The notes under the pieces are model-generated. The model had not been told where the DNA came from. It saw nothing but the letters and a program-made list of their open reading frames with translations, and searched no databases. A stretch of DNA of 64,000 bases. Source: Modestobacter italicus (GTDB lineage Bacteria > Actinomycetota > Actinomycetes > Mycobacteriales > Geodermatophilaceae). Position numbers and translations under genes: made by a program. The stretch covers positions 3,224,001-3,288,000 of the forward strand of contig NC_017955.1 of the NCBI RefSeq assembly GCF_000306785.1, in the 5' to 3' direction. Shown here piece after piece: positions 23,223-31,111 of the stretch. The number at the start of each line of letters is the position of its first letter. Positions within the stretch are counted from its first letter, which is position 1.

Positions 23223-24008
23223 ATGACGGCGGTGGAGATGGTCGCGGTCGCGCTGGCCGGGCTGGCGGCCGGCTCGATCAACGCCGTCGTCGGCTCGGGC
23301 ACCCTGGTCACCTTCCCGGTGCTGCTGGCGGTGGGCCTGCCCCCGGTCACCGCCACGGTCTCCAACTCGCTGGGCCTGGTGCCGGGCAACCTCACCGGCG
23401 CCATCGGCTACCGCCGCGAGCTCACCGGGCAGCGCCGGCTGCTGCTGCGGCTCTTCCCCGCCTCGGTGCTCGGGGCGCTGACCGGCGCGTTCCTGCTGCT
23501 GCACCTGCCCGCCTCGGCGTTCGAGACGATCGTCCCGGGACTGGTCGCGCTCGCCGTCGTCCTGGTCGCGGTCCAGCCGGTGCTGCAGCGCCGGCTGGCG
23601 GCCCGCCGGGCCCGCGCCGGGACCGACCCCGACCCGCACGTCGGCGGCGGCCGGCTGGCCGCGCTGGTCGCCGGCGCGTACGCGACCGGCACCTACGGCG
23701 GGTACTTCGCCGCCAGCCAGGGCGTGCTGCAGATCGGCATCTTCGGCCTGCTGCTGCGCGAGCCGCTGCAGCGGCTCAACGCCATCAAGAACGTGCTGAC
23801 CCTCGGCGTCAACGCCGTGGCCGCGCTGACCTACGTCGTCGTGGCCACCGACCGGGTCGACTGGCGCGCCGCCGGGCTGGTGGCCGGCGGGTCGCTGGTC
23901 GGCGGGTACGTCGGGTCCACCCTCGGCCGGCGGCTGCCGGCACCGGTGCTGCGGACGGCGATCGTGCTGCTGGGCCTGGTCGCCATCGCCGTGCTGCTGA
24001 CCCGGTGA
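23223..24008 (+). CDS. TauE/SafE (TSUP) family permease, first of a tandem pair
   Basis: A 261-residue inner-membrane protein with about seven hydrophobic segments and the two repeated TSUP halves, each with its glycine-rich motif: GSINAVVGSGTLVTFPVLL near the N-terminus and TYGGYFAASQGVLQIG in the second half. TSUP proteins move sulfite, sulfonates or other organic anions. The ATG at 23223 begins at the first membrane segment. Its stop overlaps the GTG of the second permease (GTGA), so the pair is coupled and may form a heteromer. Confidence 0.9.
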   Translation: MTAVEMVAVALAGLAAGSINAVVGSGTLVTFPVLLAVGLPPVTATVSNSLGLVPGNLTGAIGYRRELTGQRRLLLRLFPASVLGALTGAFLLLHLPASAFETIVPGLVALAVVLVAVQPVLQRRLAARRARAGTDPDPHVGGGRLAALVAGAYATGTYGGYFAASQGVLQIGIFGLLLREPLQRLNAIKNVLTLGVNAVAALTYVVVATDRVDWRAAGLVAGGSLVGGYVGSTLGRRLPAPVLRTAIVLLGLVAIAVLLTR

Positions 24009-24766
24009 GCGCCCTGGAGTTCGCGCTGCTGGTGCTCGCCGGGGTCGCCGCGGGGCTGGTGGGCAGCGTCGCCGGTCTCGCCTCGCTGTTCAGCTACCCC
24101 GCGCTGCTGGCCACCGGCATCCCGCCGCTGACGGCCAACGTCACCAACACCGTCGCCCTGGCGTTCTCCAGCATCGGGTCGGTGAGCGCCTCCCGCCCCG
24201 AGCTGGCCGGGCAGCGGCGGCGGCTGGTGCCGCTGTGCGCGGTCGCGCTGCTGGGCGGGGTCACCGGCGCGGTGCTGCTGCTGCTCACCCCGTCGGCCGC
24301 CTTCGAGAAGCTCGTCCCGTTCCTCATCGCCGGGGCGTCGGCGGCGATCCTGGTGCAGCGCCCACCCCGTGAGCTGGCGGCGGAGGGGGCCCGGCACCCG
24401 CAGCGCGACTCGCGGTGGCTGGTCGTCGGGGCGTTCGGCGTCTCCGTCTACGGCGGGTACTTCGGCGCGGCCGCCGGCGTCCTGATGCTGGCGATGCTGC
24501 TGCTGGTCACCGGCGAGGGGGTGCCGCGCAGCAACGCCGTGAAGAACGTGGTGCTGGGCGTGGCCAACTCGGTCGCGGCGCTGGGCTACGCGTTCTTCGC
24601 CGACGTCGACTGGCTGGCGGCCCTGCCGCTGGCGCTCGGCTTCCTGGTCGGCGGCTCGCTCGGCCCCGGCGTGGTGCGCCGGGTGCCGCAGACCCTGCTG
24701 CGCCGGCTGATCGCCGTCGCCGGGCTCGGGCTCGCCGTCCACCTCGGGCTGGACGCCTTCGGCTGA
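24005..24766 (+). CDS. TauE/SafE (TSUP) family permease, second of a tandem pair
   Basis: A 253-residue paralogue of the preceding permease with the same two-half plan (GLVGSVAGLASLFSYPALLA; VYGGYFGAAAGVLMLAMLLL). The first glycine motif differs between the two (SAVAG versus INAVVGSG), hinting that the two halves of a heteromer have diverged. GTG start within the upstream TGA. The substrate is not evident, as no sulfonate or sulfite enzyme is next to it. Confidence 0.9.
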   Translation: MSALEFALLVLAGVAAGLVGSVAGLASLFSYPALLATGIPPLTANVTNTVALAFSSIGSVSASRPELAGQRRRLVPLCAVALLGGVTGAVLLLLTPSAAFEKLVPFLIAGASAAILVQRPPRELAAEGARHPQRDSRWLVVGAFGVSVYGGYFGAAAGVLMLAMLLLVTGEGVPRSNAVKNVVLGVANSVAALGYAFFADVDWLAALPLALGFLVGGSLGPGVVRRVPQTLLRRLIAVAGLGLAVHLGLDAFG

Positions 24767-24809
24767 TCATCTACGGTGGTGCCCGGGCCCCAGGACGGCA
24801 GGCTGACCG

Positions 24810-24826
24810 GTGCGCCGACGGCGCAC
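24810..24826 (+). other. Stem-loop in the leader of the GAF-ANTAR gene
   Basis: GTGCGCC-GAC-GGCGCAC is a perfect 7-bp stem with a 3-base loop ending 16 bases before ATG 24843. A TACGGT hexamer at 24772-24777 could be the -10 element, which would put the stem in the transcript leader. Confidence 0.45.
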
Positions 24827-24842
24827 GGACGACAGGAGACAC

Positions 24843-25583
24843 ATGTCCGCGGCAGGGCAGGCGGCACAGCGGTTCGCACGGGCGCTCGAGCAGCTGCCCC
24901 CGCCGGAGCTGCGCGGGCCGGAGATGCTCGCCGTCCGGTTGTCCCGGGCGTGCGTCGCGGCGCTGCCGGTCGACGGCGCCGGGATGAGCATCCACGACAT
25001 GAAGGGCCTGCGGACGCCGATCGGGGCCAGCGACCCGGTCGCCTCCCAGGCCGAGCGGCTGCAGTTCACCCACGGCGAGGGCCCCTGCCTGCGGGCGCAC
25101 GACGACGGCGTGGCGATCGCCTTCGACGACGCCGCGATCGCCCGCAACTGGCCGGACCTGTACACCGCCCTGGTCGGCGACACGCCCTTCCACGCGGTGC
25201 TGTCGGTGCCCCTGCTCCCCCCGCTCGGGCCGCTGGTGGTGCTCGACCTCTACGTCCGCGACCCCGAGCAGCTGCCGGCCACCGACCGGGACGACGTCGA
25301 GGAGGTGACCATCGCGCTGACCCGGGCGATGGTCGCCGCGGCCCTGGGCGCGCCGAAGGAGGAGGGCCGCCCCGGCTGGTGGGACGGCCCGGACGCGCTG
25401 CAGCGGGCCCGGGTGTGGCAGGCCACCGGGATGGTCAACGTCGCCCTGGGGCTGGACACCGAGGACGCCCTGGCCGCGCTGAAGGCCTACGCCTTCGCCA
25501 GCGACCGGGTGGTCGACGACGTCGCCGACGACGTGCTCGCCGGCCGCATCTCGCTGTCCGAGCTCAGCCCGTCGGAGAGCTGA
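24843..25583 (+). CDS. GAF and ANTAR domain-containing regulator
   Basis: A 246-residue soluble protein. Residues about 30-165 form a GAF sensor domain (VDGAGMSIHDMKG, HGEGPCLRAHDDG, VLSVPLLPPLGPLVVLDLYV). The C-terminal 60 residues are an ANTAR RNA-binding domain (ALQRARVWQATGMVNVALGL, then ALAALKAYAFASDRVVDDVA). ANTAR proteins act as antiterminators by binding nascent RNA. This is the common actinobacterial form. ATG 24843 has AGGAG six bases upstream. The gene is alone; the target transcripts cannot be named. Confidence 0.9.
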   Translation: MSAAGQAAQRFARALEQLPPPELRGPEMLAVRLSRACVAALPVDGAGMSIHDMKGLRTPIGASDPVASQAERLQFTHGEGPCLRAHDDGVAIAFDDAAIARNWPDLYTALVGDTPFHAVLSVPLLPPLGPLVVLDLYVRDPEQLPATDRDDVEEVTIALTRAMVAAALGAPKEEGRPGWWDGPDALQRARVWQATGMVNVALGLDTEDALAALKAYAFASDRVVDDVADDVLAGRISLSELSPSES

Positions 25584-25590
25584 CTCCTTC

Positions 25591-25606
25591 TCAACCAACT
25601 GGTTGA
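25591..25606 (+). promoter_or_regulatory. ArsR-type operator 1 overlapping a TTGACA -35
   Basis: TCAACCAACTGGTTGA is a 16-base inverted repeat (TCAACC-N4-GGTTGA). Its right arm overlaps TTGACA (25603-25608), a consensus -35 that pairs with TACCCT at 25627-25632 across 18 bases. Confidence 0.75.
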
Positions 25607-25637
25607 CAACCGGCGCAGGACGTCACTACCCTCTTCC

Positions 25638-25653
25638 TCAACCGATTGGTTGA
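25638..25653 (+). promoter_or_regulatory. ArsR-type operator 2 near the transcription start
   Basis: TCAACCGATTGGTTGA repeats operator 1 with two central changes, 47 bases downstream, just past the predicted -10 and before the ribosome binding site GGAGG (25661-25665). Two sites bracketing a promoter indicate autorepression by the ArsR protein encoded next. Confidence 0.75.
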
Positions 25654-25670
25654 CGAGAGAGGAGGTCCGC

Positions 25671-26036
25671 GTGGCGGCAGACGCGCTGTCCCGGGTGTTC
25701 TCGGCCCTGGCCGACCCCACCCGGCGCGACATGGTGGCCAGGCTCGCCGTCGGCGACGCCACCGTGAACGAGCTCGCCGCCCCCTACGAGGTGAGCCTGC
25801 AGGCGGTGTCCAAGCACCTCAAGGTGCTCGAGGACGCCGGCCTGGTCAGCCGCAGCCGGGAGGCCCAGCGCCGTCCGGTGCACCTGGAAGCGCAGGTCTT
25901 CGACCTGATGACGAAGTGGATCGAGCGCTACCGGCGCGAGGCCGAGGAGCGCTACCGCCGCCTGGACGACGTGCTGGCCGCGATGCCGGACGACGTCGAC
26001 CCCACCCCTGCTCGGAAGGAAGGCACCCCGTCATGA
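25671..26036 (+). CDS. ArsR family transcriptional regulator
   Basis: A 121-residue winged-helix repressor: RVFSALADPTRRDMVARLAV, recognition helix AVSKHLKVLEDAGLVSRSR and a charged C-terminus. It lacks the Cys box of metal-sensing ArsR proteins and belongs to the group paired with SRPBCC proteins. GTG 25671 is chosen for GGAGG five bases before it; a TTG further up lies inside operator 2. Its stop overlaps the next ATG (ATGA), forming a two-gene operon controlled by the twin operators upstream. Confidence 0.93.
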   Translation: MAADALSRVFSALADPTRRDMVARLAVGDATVNELAAPYEVSLQAVSKHLKVLEDAGLVSRSREAQRRPVHLEAQVFDLMTKWIERYRREAEERYRRLDDVLAAMPDDVDPTPARKEGTPS

Positions 26037-26515
26037 GCACCACCAGCACCCACGAGACCGAGATCGTCGCCGACCCGCGGGTCCCGCTCGTCCGGATCAC
26101 CCGCGAGTTCGACGCCCCCAAGGAGAAGGTCTTCCGCGCGCACACCGACCCGGAGCTGGTGGTGCAGTGGCAGGGCCCGCGCGGGACCGAGGCCCGGATC
26201 GACCACTACGACTGCCGCACCGGGGGCTCCTACCGCTACGTGCACGTCCACGAGGGCCAGGAGTACGGCTTCCACGGCAGCTTCCACGAGGTGCGCCCGG
26301 CCGAGCTGATCGTCCAGACGTTCACCTTCGAGGGCTTCCCGGACGGCGTCGCCCTGGAGCGGCTGGAGCTGGAGGACCTGCCCGGCGGCCGCAGCCGGCT
26401 CACCGCCACCTCGCTGGTCGACTCCTTCGAGGGGCGGGACGCCTTCCTGGCCAGCGGCATGGACTCGGGCGTCCGCGAGGGCTACGAGCGCCTCGACGCC
26501 CTGCTCGCCGGCTGA
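26033..26515 (+). CDS. SRPBCC protein (AHSA1/activator of Hsp90-like family)
   Basis: A 160-residue protein of the AHSA1-type START-like fold: VRITREFDAPKEKVFRAHTD at the start, GPRGTEARIDHYDCRTGGSY and a C-terminal GMDSGVREGYERLDALLA. It is the standard partner of ArsR-like repressors in Actinobacteria. Such proteins may bind small hydrophobic molecules; the ligand is unknown. Coupled to the ArsR gene by ATGA. Confidence 0.9.
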   Translation: MSTTSTHETEIVADPRVPLVRITREFDAPKEKVFRAHTDPELVVQWQGPRGTEARIDHYDCRTGGSYRYVHVHEGQEYGFHGSFHEVRPAELIVQTFTFEGFPDGVALERLELEDLPGGRSRLTATSLVDSFEGRDAFLASGMDSGVREGYERLDALLAG

Positions 26516-26532
26516 CGGCCCGGGCCGGCGGC

Positions 26533-26551
26533 CCCGGCCGCTCGGGCCGGG
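26533..26551. terminator. Short hairpin between convergent genes
   Basis: CCCGGCC (26533-26539) and GGCCGGG (26545-26551) form a 7-bp stem with a 5-base loop between stops at 26515 and 26562. It could end transcription from both sides. Confidence 0.5.
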
Positions 26552-26561
26552 ACCGCCGGGC

Positions 26562-27236
26562 TCAGCTGCCCTGGGTCACGTAGGCGCTGAGCAGCAGCAC
26601 GAACGCGCTGGCCGCGATGAGCAGCCGGGCCGGGGTGAGGCCGTTGAGCAGCCCGGCGATCACCCCGGCACCCGCGGCGCGGGCCTCGGCCGCCTGGGCC
26701 CCGCGCCGCATGATCCGCACCTCGTCGGCCAGCAGCGTGCCCCCAGCACCGAGCAGCGACAGGCCGAGCACGACGAAGACCAGGGCCAGCCGCTGGTCGA
26801 AGCTCTCCACGGCCGGGGCGAGCAGCAGCACCACCACGATCCCGAGCAGCAGCCCGACCGCCGCGCCGGCGACCGGTGCCCACGGGCCCATCCGGATCAT
26901 CGGGTCCCGCCGCGGCAGCCGCGGGAGCCGCGGCTGGGGACGCCCGCCGACCGGGGCCGTCGGGTGCGGCGCCGCACCGGGCTCGGCGTCGGGCCCGGGT
27001 GCCGGGGCCGCCTCCGGCGTCGCGGCGGCCGTCGGCTCACCGACCGGCTGGGGCTCCGGGTCCGGGTTCGGGCCTGGTGCCCCAGCCGCCGCCGGTGCCG
27101 GGGTGGCCGGCGGGGCCTCCGTCCGCTGCCCGGGCACGACGGCGGTGGCGCCCGCCGGCGCCGCTCCGGTCTCCGTCGCACGGGCACCCCGCGGGTCGAC
27201 CCAGCCGGGGGTCAGCACGTCCTGCTCGTCGCTCAT
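26562..27236 (-). CDS. Hypothetical membrane protein with Pro/Ala-rich N-terminus
   Basis: A 224-residue protein. Residues 1-110 are a disordered Pro/Ala/Gly stretch that begins MSDEQDVLTPGWVDPRG. Three membrane segments follow (WAPVAGAAVGLLLGIVVVLL, LALVFVVLGLSLLGAGG and LLIAASAFVLLLSAYV). An in-frame start slightly upstream is possible. No family recognised. Confidence 0.7.
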   Translation of the reverse strand: MSDEQDVLTPGWVDPRGARATETGAAPAGATAVVPGQRTEAPPATPAPAAAGAPGPNPDPEPQPVGEPTAAATPEAAPAPGPDAEPGAAPHPTAPVGGRPQPRLPRLPRRDPMIRMGPWAPVAGAAVGLLLGIVVVLLLAPAVESFDQRLALVFVVLGLSLLGAGGTLLADEVRIMRRGAQAAEARAAGAGVIAGLLNGLTPARLLIAASAFVLLLSAYVTQGS

Positions 27237-27306
27237 CTGTCCGATCACCTCGCCGGAGAAGCTAGGCGGGAGCTCCGACGATCCCGGGGAGGCGGCCGGG
27301 TGTGGC

Positions 27307-27346
27307 GGACGGTGCGGCCCGCGCCCCGGCGCGGGCCTCACCGTCC
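27307..27346 (-). terminator. Compound hairpin downstream of the GH13 gene
   Basis: An outer stem GGACGGTG (27307-27314) with CACCGTCC (27339-27346) encloses an inner stem GCCCGCG/CGCGGGC (27317-27323 and 27330-27336). It lies 22 bases past the minus-strand stop at 27369, in position to terminate the LLM-GH13 transcript. Confidence 0.75.
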
Positions 27347-27368
27347 GTGCCGTGCCGGGACCGCAGCG

Positions 27369-29048
27369 TCAGAGCAGCCGGCGGCTGCCCTCGGCGACCA
27401 CCCGCAGCCAGCGGTGGCCGTACCCCTCCAGCGCGAGCTCGACCGACCCGTCGTCGGCCAGCGCCGCGCTGCCCACGGTCAGCAGGTCCTCCAGCCGGTG
27501 GGTGCTGCCGCAGCCGGCCAGCACCAGCGGCACGGTGCGCGGCTCGGGCCCGAGGTTGTGCAGCGCGACCAGCGCCCCGTCGTCCCAGGAGCTCAGCGAG
27601 GCGAGCACCTCCGGGTGCGGCTGGCCGAGCACCTCGTACTCACCCCAGCCCAGCTCCGGGCACTCCCGGTAGCGCCGGATGAGCAGCTTCATGAACGACA
27701 GCAGCGAGTCCGGGTCGCGCCGCTGGTCGGCGACGTTGACGAACTCCGGGGCGAAGCCGCCCTCGACCACCGGCCCGGGCAGCTTGCCGGGCGCGGCCGA
27801 GGAGAAGCCGCCGTTGCGGCCGGCGGTCCACTGCATCGGCGTCCGGACGGCGAGCCGGCCCTCGGCGGCGAGGTTCTCCCCCATCCCGATCTCCTCGCCG
27901 TAGAACAGCACCGGCGTGCCGGGCAGGGAGAACATCAGGCTGTAGACCATCCGGATGCGGCGCGGGTCGCCGGCCAGCATCGGCGGCAGCCGGCGGGTGA
28001 GGCCGCGGTCGTAGACCTGCATGTCCGGGTCCGGGCCGAAGGCGCCGAACACCTCGGCGCGCTCGTCGTCGGAGAGCTTGTCCAGGGTGAGCTCGTCGTG
28101 GTTGCGCACGAACGTCCCCCACTGGTTGTCCGGGGAGGTCGCCGGCCGGGCGGTCAGCGCGTCGACCAGCGGGGCGACGTCGGCCCGTGCCAGCGACAGG
28201 TACATCGCCTGCATGGCGATGAAGTCGAACTGCATGGTCAGCTCGTCGCCGTCGGTGCCGCCGAAGAACTCCGCCTGCTGGTCGTGCGGCAGGTTCACCT
28301 CACCGAGCAGCACGCCGTCGCCGGAGCGGCGGTCGACCAGCGAGCGCAGCGCCCGCAGGTACTCGTGCGGGTCGGGGAACCGCTCCGCCTCGGCCGGGTC
28401 GATGCCCTCGGTCTCCAGCAGGAAGGGGACGGCGTCCACCCGGAAGCCGTCCAGGCCCAGCTGCAGCCAGAAGCCGATGACCTTGGCGATCTCGTCGCGG
28501 ACCCGCGGGTTCGCCACGTTCAGGTCGGGCTGGGTCTTGTAGAACTTGTGCAGGTACCACTCCCCCGTCTTCTCCTCCAGCTCCCAGATGCTGTCCTCCT
28601 TGTCCGGGAAGACCACCTGGGCCGAGGTGTCCGGCGGCGGGTCGGACCGCCACACGTAGAAGTCGCGGAACGGGTCGTCCTTCGACCGCCGGGCCGCCTG
28701 GAACCACGGGTGCTTGTCGCTGGTGTGGTTGACCACCAGGTCGACGATGACCCGCATGCCGCGGTCCTTCGCCGTCCGGATGACCTCGACCAGGTCACCG
28801 TGCGTGCCCAGCCGCGGGTCGACGCCGTAGAAGTCGGTGATGTCGTAGCCGTCGTCCCGCTCGGTGGTCGGGTAGAAGGGCATCAGCCACAGGCAGGTGA
28901 CGCCCAGGTCGGCCAGGTGCTCGATGCGCTGGGCGAGGCCGGCGAAGTCGCCGATGCCGTCGCCGTTCCAGTCCATGTAGGTCTCGACGTCCAGGCAGTA
29001 GACGACGGCGTTCTTCCACCACAGGTCGGCGGTGTCGGTGATCCGCAT
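27369..29048 (-). CDS. GH13 alpha-amylase family enzyme, trehalose-synthase-like
   Basis: A 559-residue (beta/alpha)8 glycosidase. Catalytic residues: nucleophile D205 (GFRVDAVP), acid/base E250 (LLGEV) and D318 (VRNHDEL). The stretches DDGYDITDFYGVDPRLGTHG and YKTQPDLNVANP follow trehalose synthase (TreS, maltose-trehalose interconversion). It is not paired with a maltokinase, so the exact reaction is uncertain. Start ATG 29048 follows GAGGAGCACC. The LLM flavin gene lies 28 bases upstream on the same strand, and together they look like one unit. MalQ at 41.6 kb is the only other alpha-glucan enzyme in the window. Confidence 0.88.
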   Translation of the reverse strand: MRITDTADLWWKNAVVYCLDVETYMDWNGDGIGDFAGLAQRIEHLADLGVTCLWLMPFYPTTERDDGYDITDFYGVDPRLGTHGDLVEVIRTAKDRGMRVIVDLVVNHTSDKHPWFQAARRSKDDPFRDFYVWRSDPPPDTSAQVVFPDKEDSIWELEEKTGEWYLHKFYKTQPDLNVANPRVRDEIAKVIGFWLQLGLDGFRVDAVPFLLETEGIDPAEAERFPDPHEYLRALRSLVDRRSGDGVLLGEVNLPHDQQAEFFGGTDGDELTMQFDFIAMQAMYLSLARADVAPLVDALTARPATSPDNQWGTFVRNHDELTLDKLSDDERAEVFGAFGPDPDMQVYDRGLTRRLPPMLAGDPRRIRMVYSLMFSLPGTPVLFYGEEIGMGENLAAEGRLAVRTPMQWTAGRNGGFSSAAPGKLPGPVVEGGFAPEFVNVADQRRDPDSLLSFMKLLIRRYRECPELGWGEYEVLGQPHPEVLASLSSWDDGALVALHNLGPEPRTVPLVLAGCGSTHRLEDLLTVGSAALADDGSVELALEGYGHRWLRVVAEGSRRLL

Positions 29049-29076
29049 GGTGCTCCTCTTCTCGGAACGGTCGGGA

Positions 29077-30126
29077 TCAGGGCAGGACGGCGGGCTGCGG
29101 CGTCTGCTCGGGACGGCGGGGCTCCGGCGGGCCGGGCGGGTCGATGGCGACCGCGGGCGCGGGCGCGGTGACGTCGAGCTGGGGCAGCACGTGCTCGCCG
29201 AAGGCGTCCAGGAACGCGGTCTGCTCCTTGGGCACGTGGTGCAGGTAGACCTGGTCGAAGCCGAGCTCGACGTACTCCTGGATCCACGCGGCGTGCTGGC
29301 CCAGGTCGCTGGAGATGCGCACCGCGTCGTGCATGTCCTCGGGGCGGACGTGCGTGCTGGCCTGGTCGAAGGCCCGGGTGGTGTCCAGGTCCCAGCACAG
29401 CGGCGGCGGGAAGACGTTGCTGCGCCACTGGTCGTGCGCCAGGGCCAGCGCCCGGTCGGGGTCGGGGTCCCAGGAGACGTGCACCTGGATGGTCAGCGAG
29501 CCCTGGCCGCCGGCGTCCCGGTAGGCGGCGATCACCTCGCGCAGGGTGTCGTACGGCTGGTTGATGGTGACCAGGCCGTCGGCCCACTCGGCGTGCCGGG
29601 CGGCGGTCCTCGCGCTGACCGCCGGGGCGATGAGCGCGGGCTGCTGCTCGGGCAGCGTCCAGATCCGGGCCCGGTCGACGGTCACCAGGCCCTCGTGGCT
29701 GACCTCCTCACCGGCCAGCAGCGCCCGGATGACGTCGACGCACTCGCGCAGCCGGGCGTCGCGCAGCTCCTTGTTCGGCCAGACGTGCCCGGTGACGTGC
29801 TCGTTCATCGCCTCGCCCGACCCCAGCGCGACCCAGAAGCGGCCCGGGAACATCGACCCCAGCGTGGCGATCGCCTGGGCGATGATCACCGGGTGGTACC
29901 GCTGGCCGGGGGCGTTGACCGCACCGAAGGGCAGGTCAGTGGTGGCCAGCGCCGCGCCCAGCCAGGACCAGGCGAAACCGGAGTGGCCCTGCCGCTCGTT
30001 CCAGGGCTCGAGGTGGTCCGAGCACATCGCTGCGGTGAACCCGACCTGCTCTGCGTGCTGCACCGCGCGGAGCAGGTCGGCGGGGTGCACCTGCTCGTGG
30101 GAGTTGTGGAAGCCGATCACCGTCAT
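29077..30126 (-). CDS. LLM class oxidoreductase, non-F420 flavin type (TIGR03885-like)
   Basis: A 349-residue luciferase-like (beta/alpha)8 protein: GFHNSHEQVHPADLLRAVQH, CSDHLEPWNERQGHSGFAWS and GSGEAMNEHVTGH are characteristic of the subgroup predicted to use FMN, not F420. The C-terminal tail is Pro-rich. The substrate is unknown. It is followed on the same strand by the trehalose-synthase-like gene, suggesting shared expression. Confidence 0.86.
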   Translation of the reverse strand: MTVIGFHNSHEQVHPADLLRAVQHAEQVGFTAAMCSDHLEPWNERQGHSGFAWSWLGAALATTDLPFGAVNAPGQRYHPVIIAQAIATLGSMFPGRFWVALGSGEAMNEHVTGHVWPNKELRDARLRECVDVIRALLAGEEVSHEGLVTVDRARIWTLPEQQPALIAPAVSARTAARHAEWADGLVTINQPYDTLREVIAAYRDAGGQGSLTIQVHVSWDPDPDRALALAHDQWRSNVFPPPLCWDLDTTRAFDQASTHVRPEDMHDAVRISSDLGQHAAWIQEYVELGFDQVYLHHVPKEQTAFLDAFGEHVLPQLDVTAPAPAVAIDPPGPPEPRRPEQTPQPAVLP

Positions 30127-30182
30127 GGCGCATGCCTACCGAGGATCACGATCAGCTGCAGGACGGATGACCCGCGCAACGA

Positions 30183-30980
30183 TCACGTCGCCCGGCTCCG
30201 CAGCAGCTCCCGGGTGCGCTCGTCGGCCGGGAAGAACGACTCGACCGCCAGCTCGGACAGCGTGACGTCGTGCGGGTCGCCGAAGCTGGTCACCGTGGTG
30301 TGCAGGGCCAGCTCGCCGTCCGGCGAGGCCAGCTGGACGGTCATCAGCAGCTCGTTGCCCGGCGGGCGGGCGGCCAGCGCCTCGACGACCCCCGGGTAGC
30401 CGCGCACCTCGGCCAGCAGCCGGGTGAGCCGGCGGTCGCCGGTCAGCCGCTCGAGCCGGGTCAGCCGGTGCACCAGGTGGGCGGTCCAGCCGGCCCGGTC
30501 CCGGATCCGCGGCGCCAGCCCGCCGGGGTGCAGCCCGAGCCGGTAGACGTTCACCGGCGGCCCCAGCAACGCCGGGTCGGCGCCCTCGAGCAGCGGGCCG
30601 ACGGCCCGGTTGGTGAGCACCACGTCGCCGTACCGGTCGAACACGACCGCCGGGTAGGGCTCGTGCCCGGCCAGCAGGTGGGCCAGGGACTCCCGCACCG
30701 CGGCGGCCTGCTCGCCCTCCAGCGCGGTCTCGGAGTAGGCCGGGGCGTAGCCGGCGGCCAGCAGCAGCGCGTTGCGCTCGCGCAGCGGGACCTCGAGCTG
30801 CTCGGCGAGCGCGAGCAGCAGCCCGCTGCTGGGCCGGGCGCGGCCGGTCTCCACGAAGCTCAGGTGCCGGGCCGAGACCCCGGCGTCCAGGGCCAGGTCC
30901 AGCTGGCTGCGCCGGCGCTGCTGGCGCCAGTGCCGCAGCAGGTCACCGGCCCCGCGGGACGTCGTCCGGCTGCTGGTCAC
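30183..30980 (-). CDS. XRE-family regulator with MmyB-like ligand-binding domain
   Basis: A 265-residue regulator. The N-terminal helix-turn-helix (residues about 12-65: LLRHWRQQRRRSQLDLALDA, GVSARHLSFVETGRARPS) is followed by the MmyB-like PAS-related domain (AVVFDRYGDVVLTNRAVGPL ... FFPADERTRELLR). Members usually sit next to the gene they control, and the sensor binds a fatty-acid-like molecule in the studied case. GTG 30980 faces the SnoaL-like gene across 131 bases that hold a two-tier palindrome beginning 12 bases upstream of this start. Confidence 0.92.
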   Translation of the reverse strand: MTSSRTTSRGAGDLLRHWRQQRRRSQLDLALDAGVSARHLSFVETGRARPSSGLLLALAEQLEVPLRERNALLLAAGYAPAYSETALEGEQAAAVRESLAHLLAGHEPYPAVVFDRYGDVVLTNRAVGPLLEGADPALLGPPVNVYRLGLHPGGLAPRIRDRAGWTAHLVHRLTRLERLTGDRRLTRLLAEVRGYPGVVEALAARPPGNELLMTVQLASPDGELALHTTVTSFGDPHDVTLSELAVESFFPADERTRELLRSRAT

Positions 30981-30992
30981 GGCGCGACGGTA

Positions 30993-31055
30993 GGGCAGCC
31001 GAGGTGCCCGGCACGACTACCTGGCAGGTAATCGACGCGACGACCTCGGCTGCCC
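30993..31055. promoter_or_regulatory. Concentric palindromes, candidate operator of the XRE regulator
   Basis: Outer arms GGGCAGCCGAGGT (30993-31005) and ACCTCGGCTGCCC (31043-31055) are perfect reverse complements. Exactly centred between them, at 31024, lies the inner palindrome TACCTGGCAGGTA (31018-31030). The intervening 12-base spacers do not pair. The element occupies the divergent gap between the XRE regulator and the SnoaL-like gene. Confidence 0.7.
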
Positions 31056-31111
31056 ACGCTGGTCCCCGACGGCCCGGGGAGCGGGTCGCACCACCGAGGA
31101 GAGGACGCACC

